From positions 1 through 6,862 of the forward strand of contig JAFDDL010000303.1 of assembly GCA_019310865.1 (NCBI GenBank): 6,862 nt of DNA. Direction: 5' to 3'. The notes beneath the pieces were generated by a model. The model had not been told where the DNA came from and ran no database searches. It saw only the letters and a list, made by a program, of their open reading frames with translations. Positions 6,416 to 6,862 of the stretch are shown here, one piece after another; the first letter of the stretch is position 1; every line of letters begins with the position of its first letter. A program made the position numbers and the translations under genes. The DNA comes from Deltaproteobacteria bacterium. GTDB lineage: Bacteria; Desulfobacterota; Desulfobacteria; Desulfobacterales; JAFDDL01.

Positions 6416-6700
6416 ATGCTGACACACCGGTCAAAAAAACCTTCCCTAATGATGCTTTCCGGCAATGATCCGGCGTAGATTAAAACCGGTCTTACAGAAA
6501 AATTCCGTGGAATTTTAAGTTTTTGTATCTTATCCTGGACGTCCTGAATAACTTTTTTGTGTATTCGCTTGCGAAATCGGACCTCACAAACGTACAAGCT
6601 ATGACGGGTCTGTATCAACCCCCCCAGGATTCCAGTTTCAGTTTTGGAAGCTCCGTTCGGACAACTCGAGACACAACTCCTCCTGATTATTTATTATTGC
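6391..6700 (-). pseudogene. Remnant of an AAA-type ATPase, C-terminal nuclease-like (DUF234/DUF4143-type) end
   Basis: On the minus strand about 75 residues ending at 6391 read as the C-terminal domain of the predicted AAA ATPases that carry a PD-(D/E)xK-like tail. Visible are LIQTRHSLYVCEVRF, VIQDVQDKIQKLKIP, RNFSVRPVLIYAG and EGFFDRCVSISDL, matching my recollection of that family (LIQTK-LYVCEIKF, RPVLIH, FFD). No start fits: the only in-frame opener is a TTG at 6618 within the conserved core. Upstream the same frame gives SKTETGILGG, reminiscent of the family's QRKTxxxxGCQID, then a stop at 6691. A second frame carries INNQEELCLEL and ends FQ at about 6644, resembling the preceding family segment. 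At least one frameshift near 6640-6650, loss of the ATPase core with its Walker motifs, and an internal deletion therefore make this a pseudogene. The left boundary is certain; the right is approximate. Confidence 0.65.
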
Positions 6701-6738
6701 ACGAATTCTAAATATCACCAAATGTTGAATTTTAAAGT

Positions 6739-6856
6739 TTTGTGATAAAACTCCTCGATGCAAAAAATACACAAATAGAAAAAATTATCTTTTTTGTGTA
6801 TTATCACTTCCTTAATCTCTTAACACAAAAAATCGTATTTAGTATTTTCGTGTAAA
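6739..6856. repeat. Alternating TTTGTGT half-sites with about 27-base spacing, AT-rich
   Basis: Five related half-sites have GTG/CAC centres at 6743 (+), 6771 (-), 6797 (+), 6825 (-) and 6851 (+). The intervals are 28, 26, 28 and 26, so same-orientation copies recur every 54 bases. The best pair is a perfect inverted repeat, AATACACAAA (6766-6775) and TTTGTGTATT (6793-6802). Bases between half-sites are not well conserved. The array may continue past the window end. It could be an operator or iteron-like array or a chance pattern in AT-rich DNA. Confidence 0.4.
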
Positions 6857-6862
6857 TTGATA

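Noticed and set aside
6499..6516. AAAATTCC-GT-GGAATTTT, an 18-bp near-perfect palindrome
   Set aside because: It lies within the conserved KIPRNFS coding part of the ATPase remnant, so codons explain it; no T-run or regulatory context.
6552..6802. Exact 14-base repeat CTTTTTTGTGTATT at 6552-6565 and 6789-6802
   Set aside because: Low-complexity AT sequence, the first copy is coding in the ATPase remnant, and its spacing does not fit the 54-base register of the terminal array.

Overview
The window reads as chromosome of an anaerobic bacterium, most plausibly a sulfate-reducing or related deltaproteobacterium (Desulfobacterota). This is an inference from content: a molybdenum hydroxylase next to a tungsten/molybdenum aldehyde:ferredoxin oxidoreductase (AOR) family enzyme, a candidate sigma-54 promoter, and small accessory genes with an ATPase remnant. 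Nothing in the sequence fixes the species.

Left part (1-2705, + strand): the 3' end of the [2Fe-2S] small subunit and the complete 790-residue molybdopterin-binding large subunit of a xanthine oxidase-family molybdenum hydroxylase, 18 bases apart and clearly one operon. The physiological substrate cannot be read from the sequence. The large-subunit gene carries a 36-bp in-frame tandem duplication. A 308-base gap (2706-3013) follows, holding only a coding-like but out-of-frame stretch.

Centre (3014-5109, - strand): a convergent gene for an AOR-family protein of about 660 residues that resembles the BamB branch more than classical AOR. One of the four usual [4Fe-4S] cysteines appears replaced by proline. 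Its upstream region holds a good match to a sigma-54 (-24/-12) promoter and, about 95 and 145 bases upstream of the inferred start point, two related copies of a CAACCGG-containing element, one a perfect 12-bp palindrome. This is the layout expected for an enhancer-binding activator. The AOR gene is therefore probably switched on by a specific signal, not expressed constitutively.

Right part (5289-6862): a possible 34-codon ORF, then a compact two-gene unit of a 197-residue AbiEii/MNT-like nucleotidyltransferase whose stop overlaps the start (ATGA) of a 67-residue protein with a CxCxxC motif. This pair is the best candidate for a little-described system in the window and looks like a toxin-antitoxin or defence-type cassette, but that role is inference. 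On the opposite strand lies the decayed C-terminal end of an AAA-type ATPase of the large prokaryotic family with a nuclease-like C-terminal domain. The AT-rich final 120 bases contain five TTTGTGT-type half-sites in alternating orientation with centres 28, 26, 28 and 26 bases apart, unexplained by any gene in the window.
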